From Foliamicus sp963666765 (lineage in GTDB: Bacteria > Pseudomonadota > Gammaproteobacteria > Steroidobacterales > Foliamicaceae), in assembly GCA_963666765.1 (NCBI GenBank), contig OY762933.1, forward strand, positions 186,001 through 250,000: a DNA stretch of 64,000 nucleotides. Direction: 5' to 3'. Below are positions 61,131 to 64,000 of this stretch, in pieces; positions within the stretch are counted from its first letter, which is position 1; each line of letters begins with the position of its first letter. The position numbers and the translations under genes were made by a program. The notes beneath the pieces are model-generated. The model had not been told where the DNA came from, did no database searches, and worked only from the letters and a program-made list of their open reading frames with translations.

Positions 61131-62921
61131 CTAGTTCGACAACGCCGATGCTATGTAACTGTCCACCTTGGCTTCCAGTACCACAAGCGGCTTGGCGCCG
61201 TCCGACAAGACGACCTCGTGATACTCACGGATGTCGAAGGCATCACCCAGAGCTTCTTCGGACCGATGCCGCAGCTCCCACATTTTTTCGTAACCGAGGC
61301 GATAGGCCAGTGCCTGCGCCGGTATACTCGTCGCGTATCGAAGGGTTTCTGATGCGATCTCGGAATCTGACTGAATGACGTATTGGCGCATGTACTTGTG
61401 CGCGTCCTCAAGCGACCAGCCCAGTGCGTTCATTCCTGTGTCGACGACAAGCCGCGATGCGAGAAAAATCTCGCCGATGTACCGTCCATAGAGTTCCTCG
61501 GGCGTTTCGTACATGTCCATTTCGATGCCCAGGCTGGCCGCGTACTCGGCCCAGCCTTCGGTGAAGGCGCCGACCGAGTAATTCTTGCGATAGTCCTGCA
61601 AGGCTTCGTTTTCTCCTTGGGTGGCAAGATGGAAATGGTGACCGGGCAATAGCTCGTGGTAAATCAGAGAGCCTGCCCACACCAGGCTGCGATTCGGCAA
61701 GTTGGAGGCGTTGTAGTTGTAATAGCCGACAGGGTCGGCTGCAGTCGGTTGGCTGTAATAGCCATATGTCATTCCGGCTTCCGCAGCCGGCGGCAAACGG
61801 CGTACGCCATACGCAGCCTCAGGCCAAGAGTGGAAGTATGCATCGAGCTTGGGTTCAATTCGTTTGATGTATTCCATGAATCGCTCTTCCACTTCGTGCG
61901 GCGACTCGGCGAGAAACCGTGGGTCATTTCTGATCCGGTGGTTGAATTCGCGTGCGGTGCCTTCGAATCCCAGTTCGTCACGAATCGCCTGCATGCGCGC
62001 GGAGATGTCGGCCACGGCTTTCTTGCCTCGCTCGTGGATTTCCTCCGGAGACAATTCCAGTGTGGTATTGCTGCGAATGCGGCGCAAGTAAACTTCCCGA
62101 CCACCGGGATATTGATGCAGCCCGACATCGTCGGGAGCCTGGCGTTCATAGTCGGCTCCAATTCGATCAAGTAGTTGATCGAAGCCTGCCAGCACCCGCT
62201 CCTGGATGATCCGGTCTAGTGCGGCAGAGAATGCCTGTCTCTCATCGTCGGTCAGCGCGGCCAGCCGCTCTTCCGCAACTGACAGTTGTGTTGATCCTGT
62301 GTCCCTGATTCCGGCCCAGGTTGCGCGAGTCGACTTGAGCGCCGGCTTGGGCAGGTACAAGCCTCTCTCCACCTGGCCTTCGATCTTGACGATAAGCTGA
62401 TCGATCAATTCCGCGTATTCGTTGACCAGATTGAGGTAGCGGTTCGCCGCGGCTTTGTTGGGAAACCGGTGGATGGCCAGTGCCTCCTGGGCAAAGCGAA
62501 ACAGGTATGGGCCCAAGTAGGCGGTTATGTCGAATTGCAGCCAGTAATCATCGTCATTGACGCTTATGTCCGCGAGTTCGAATTCCAGTATCTCGTAGGT
62601 GATGAGATCGTCGCCGCTCAACGCCGTGCTGTCGATGGCGAAGAGCTTCGCCCGCCAGGACGCGGCTTTGGCCAGATTCTCGTAGTGATTCTCCAGCGTA
62701 ATGTCTTCAAATTTCTCGATCGGCAATCCTTCCTGCAATCGCAAATATGTCGAGTTCTCCAGCGTGTCTGCCCAGACCTCATCGGCCAGGTCGCGCAGAA
62801 GCCGCGTTGAGTCGGCATGAGTCAACGCTTCCGGTTGCTCCGGGCGTTCCTGGCAAGCACAAAGAACGGACACCGCTGCCAGCGCGGATAATGCGCGCGG
62901 CAAAACGCGGTTCGTCAACAT
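61131..62921 (-). CDS. DUF885 lipoprotein metallopeptidase
   Basis: DUF885-family protein of 596 residues; the family has an HExxH-like zinc motif, here YHELLPGHHFH, with EGWAEYAA as the downstream Glu helix. ATG 62921 is chosen because AAGGA precedes it and it opens into a lipoprotein signal (LAAVSVLCAC); the frame to 63095 is longer but lacks these. Probably a periplasmic, membrane-tethered peptidase. It is divergent from the sarcosine oxidase gene across 165 bp. Confidence 0.86.
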   Translation of the reverse strand: MLTNRVLPRALSALAAVSVLCACQERPEQPEALTHADSTRLLRDLADEVWADTLENSTYLRLQEGLPIEKFEDITLENHYENLAKAASWRAKLFAIDSTALSGDDLITYEILEFELADISVNDDDYWLQFDITAYLGPYLFRFAQEALAIHRFPNKAAANRYLNLVNEYAELIDQLIVKIEGQVERGLYLPKPALKSTRATWAGIRDTGSTQLSVAEERLAALTDDERQAFSAALDRIIQERVLAGFDQLLDRIGADYERQAPDDVGLHQYPGGREVYLRRIRSNTTLELSPEEIHERGKKAVADISARMQAIRDELGFEGTAREFNHRIRNDPRFLAESPHEVEERFMEYIKRIEPKLDAYFHSWPEAAYGVRRLPPAAEAGMTYGYYSQPTAADPVGYYNYNASNLPNRSLVWAGSLIYHELLPGHHFHLATQGENEALQDYRKNYSVGAFTEGWAEYAASLGIEMDMYETPEELYGRYIGEIFLASRLVVDTGMNALGWSLEDAHKYMRQYVIQSDSEIASETLRYATSIPAQALAYRLGYEKMWELRHRSEEALGDAFDIREYHEVVLSDGAKPLVVLEAKVDSYIASALSN

Positions 62922-63086
62922 CGAACAGTCCTTAAGATGCGATCGCGTCATTGGGTCGGAATCCATGTGCTGGGATGTTGATATAGACGCGGAATCGGCC
63001 TGAACCCGCATTGCGCATGATCGTATTTGAATTGAGGGGCTTAAGTTGGACGGCGTCTTAGATTTCACGCAGGTCAACTTAGATCG

Positions 63087-64000
63087 ATGGGTCATACTCC
63101 GAAATTGCGGGGCTATTCGTTTCTTTCGCTAGCAAAGAACGCACTGGCAGGCCACCGGCGCTGGCCGGTCGCTTGGCGTTCACCGGAACTGCGCAAGAAT
63201 TATGACGTCGTCATCATTGGCGCGGGCGGCCATGGATTGGCGATCGCGTATCACTTGGCATTGGATCACGGCATAAGCGATGTGGCCGTCATCGAGAAGG
63301 GCTATCTCGGCAGCGGCAACTCGGGCCGCAACACACAGGTAACACGTTCGAACTATTTCTGGCCGCAAAGCGCCCGTTTCTTTGACCACTCCCTGAAACT
63401 GTATGAAGGTCTGAGCCAGGCCTTGAACTTCAACGTGATGCTGAGCCAGCGTGGCATTCTGACGCTCGCGCACAGCCATCATGAACTCGAAGGCATGCGT
63501 CGCTGGGCAAACGCGATTCGAATCAACGGCATCGACTCCGAAGTGTTGTCACCGATGGATATCAAACGCATAGAGCCGCTCCTCAATCTGGATTCCTGTT
63601 ACCCGATCCATGGTGGTTTCATCCAATGGCGCGGCGGCATCTCGCGCCACGACGCCGTTGTTTGGGCTTACGCCCGCGCGGCCAGTGCCTTAGGCGTCGA
63701 CATCATCCAGCAATGCGAGGTCAAGGGCTTCAACATTAGCGACGGGCGCGTGATCGGAGTAGAGACTACCCATGGCCAGGTCGCCGCGGATCGCGTCTGT
63801 ATGGCTGTCGCAGGGCACACAAGTGTTTTGGCCGGGAAAGCTGGATTGCGCGTGCCGATAACGAGCCAGGCGCTGCAGGCAATGGTCAGCGAGCCGGTGA
63901 AGCCATGCCTCAGAACGACGATCCTGTCACCGTCCATCCATGTCTATGCCGGACAATCGGACCGGGGCGAGATCGTGATTGGCGGGTGCGCGGATATCTA
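63087..64000 (+). CDS. soxB: Sarcosine oxidase beta subunit-like flavoprotein (3' truncated)
   Basis: Open to the window end, 304 codons visible. The N-terminus (LRGYSFLSLAKNALAGHRRWPVAW-type, split here) and the Rossmann FAD motif YDVVIIGAGGHGLAIAYHL match the beta subunit of heterotetrameric sarcosine oxidase, as do EKGYLGSGNSGRNTQVTRSNY and GGFIQWRGGISRHDAV. It oxidises sarcosine (N-methylglycine) to glycine with tetrahydrofolate in the cytoplasm. Subunits delta, alpha and gamma would be expected beyond the edge. Link to the peptidase locus suggests use of N-methylated residues (inference). Confidence 0.85.
   Translation, partial: MGHTPKLRGYSFLSLAKNALAGHRRWPVAWRSPELRKNYDVVIIGAGGHGLAIAYHLALDHGISDVAVIEKGYLGSGNSGRNTQVTRSNYFWPQSARFFDHSLKLYEGLSQALNFNVMLSQRGILTLAHSHHELEGMRRWANAIRINGIDSEVLSPMDIKRIEPLLNLDSCYPIHGGFIQWRGGISRHDAVVWAYARAASALGVDIIQQCEVKGFNISDGRVIGVETTHGQVAADRVCMAVAGHTSVLAGKAGLRVPITSQALQAMVSEPVKPCLRTTILSPSIHVYAGQSDRGEIVIGGCADI

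Overview
The window reads as chromosome of an uncultivated, GC-rich gammaproteobacterium. The conserved block thrS-infC-rpmI-rplT-pheS-pheT-ihfA-merR-tRNA-Pro(GGG), the bifunctional hisB, and a fused aspartate kinase/diaminopimelate decarboxylase point to Gammaproteobacteria, perhaps near Xanthomonadales-like lineages. I see no rRNA, CRISPR array, transposase, integrase or phage structural gene.

Region 1 (1-8.8 kb) is a rearranged accessory zone. A CoxE-like VWA gene, cut by the window edge, is followed by a visibly AT-richer trio: a GHKL ATPase and a small winged-helix-like protein on the minus strand, and divergent from them a 756-residue protein with RNA-polymerase-alpha-CTD-like and sigma-region-4-like helix-turn-helix parts. 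Two toxin-antitoxin modules follow (HigBA-like, then VapC with a ribbon-helix-helix antitoxin), and then a bicupin gene. A chimeric ORF (cupin 5' part joined to the VWA 3' end) and a remnant of a second HigA-like gene show that the segment from the VWA tail to the cupin was once tandemly duplicated through an 11-bp microhomology; the two copies now carry different cargo. The trio is the best candidate here for an undescribed, possibly defensive or regulatory, system.

Region 2 (8.8-21.5 kb) holds two divergent catabolic operons. On the minus strand are three serine hydrolases of the beta-lactamase/esterase fold and a c-type cytochrome. On the plus strand are a Rieske ring-hydroxylating oxygenase (alpha and beta), an acyl-CoA ligase, an SCPx/Ltp2-like thiolase-fold protein, a DUF35-SDR fusion, an SDR and a KynB-like cyclase, mostly joined by 4-nt start/stop overlaps. 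I infer hydrolysis, hydroxylation, CoA activation and carbon-carbon cleavage of an unknown aromatic or alicyclic ester. Long hairpin repeats lie in the gene gaps. Two of them (15076-15185 and 21546-21655) share a 60-nt core but carry unrelated, perfectly paired 25-bp outer arms.

Region 3 (21.8-39.1 kb) is housekeeping: a Spy-like periplasmic protein, the translation/IHF block, an AI-2E-family permease, a GlcD-like FAD dehydrogenase, LysAC, hisE, and a minus-strand hisC-hisB-hisH-hisA-hisF operon. pheS and hisF each carry a single-base frameshift that adding one G restores; a homopolymer sequencing error is the likely cause. PheT lacks the usual tRNA-binding OB-fold insert.

Region 4 (39.3-64 kb) is a large peptide-utilisation locus: a TetR regulator, an ECF sigma factor, tandem palindromic operators, a membrane-dipeptidase homologue, a POT transporter, two S9 peptidases, a Tat-exported amidase, three gamma-glutamyltransferase homologues, two secreted amidohydrolases, a secreted SRPBCC protein, a TonB-dependent receptor, a DUF885 lipoprotein peptidase and the start of a sarcosine oxidase beta gene. 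I infer outer-membrane uptake and periplasmic trimming of unusual (gamma-linked, prolyl or N-methylated) peptides, then import and oxidation of the released amino acids.
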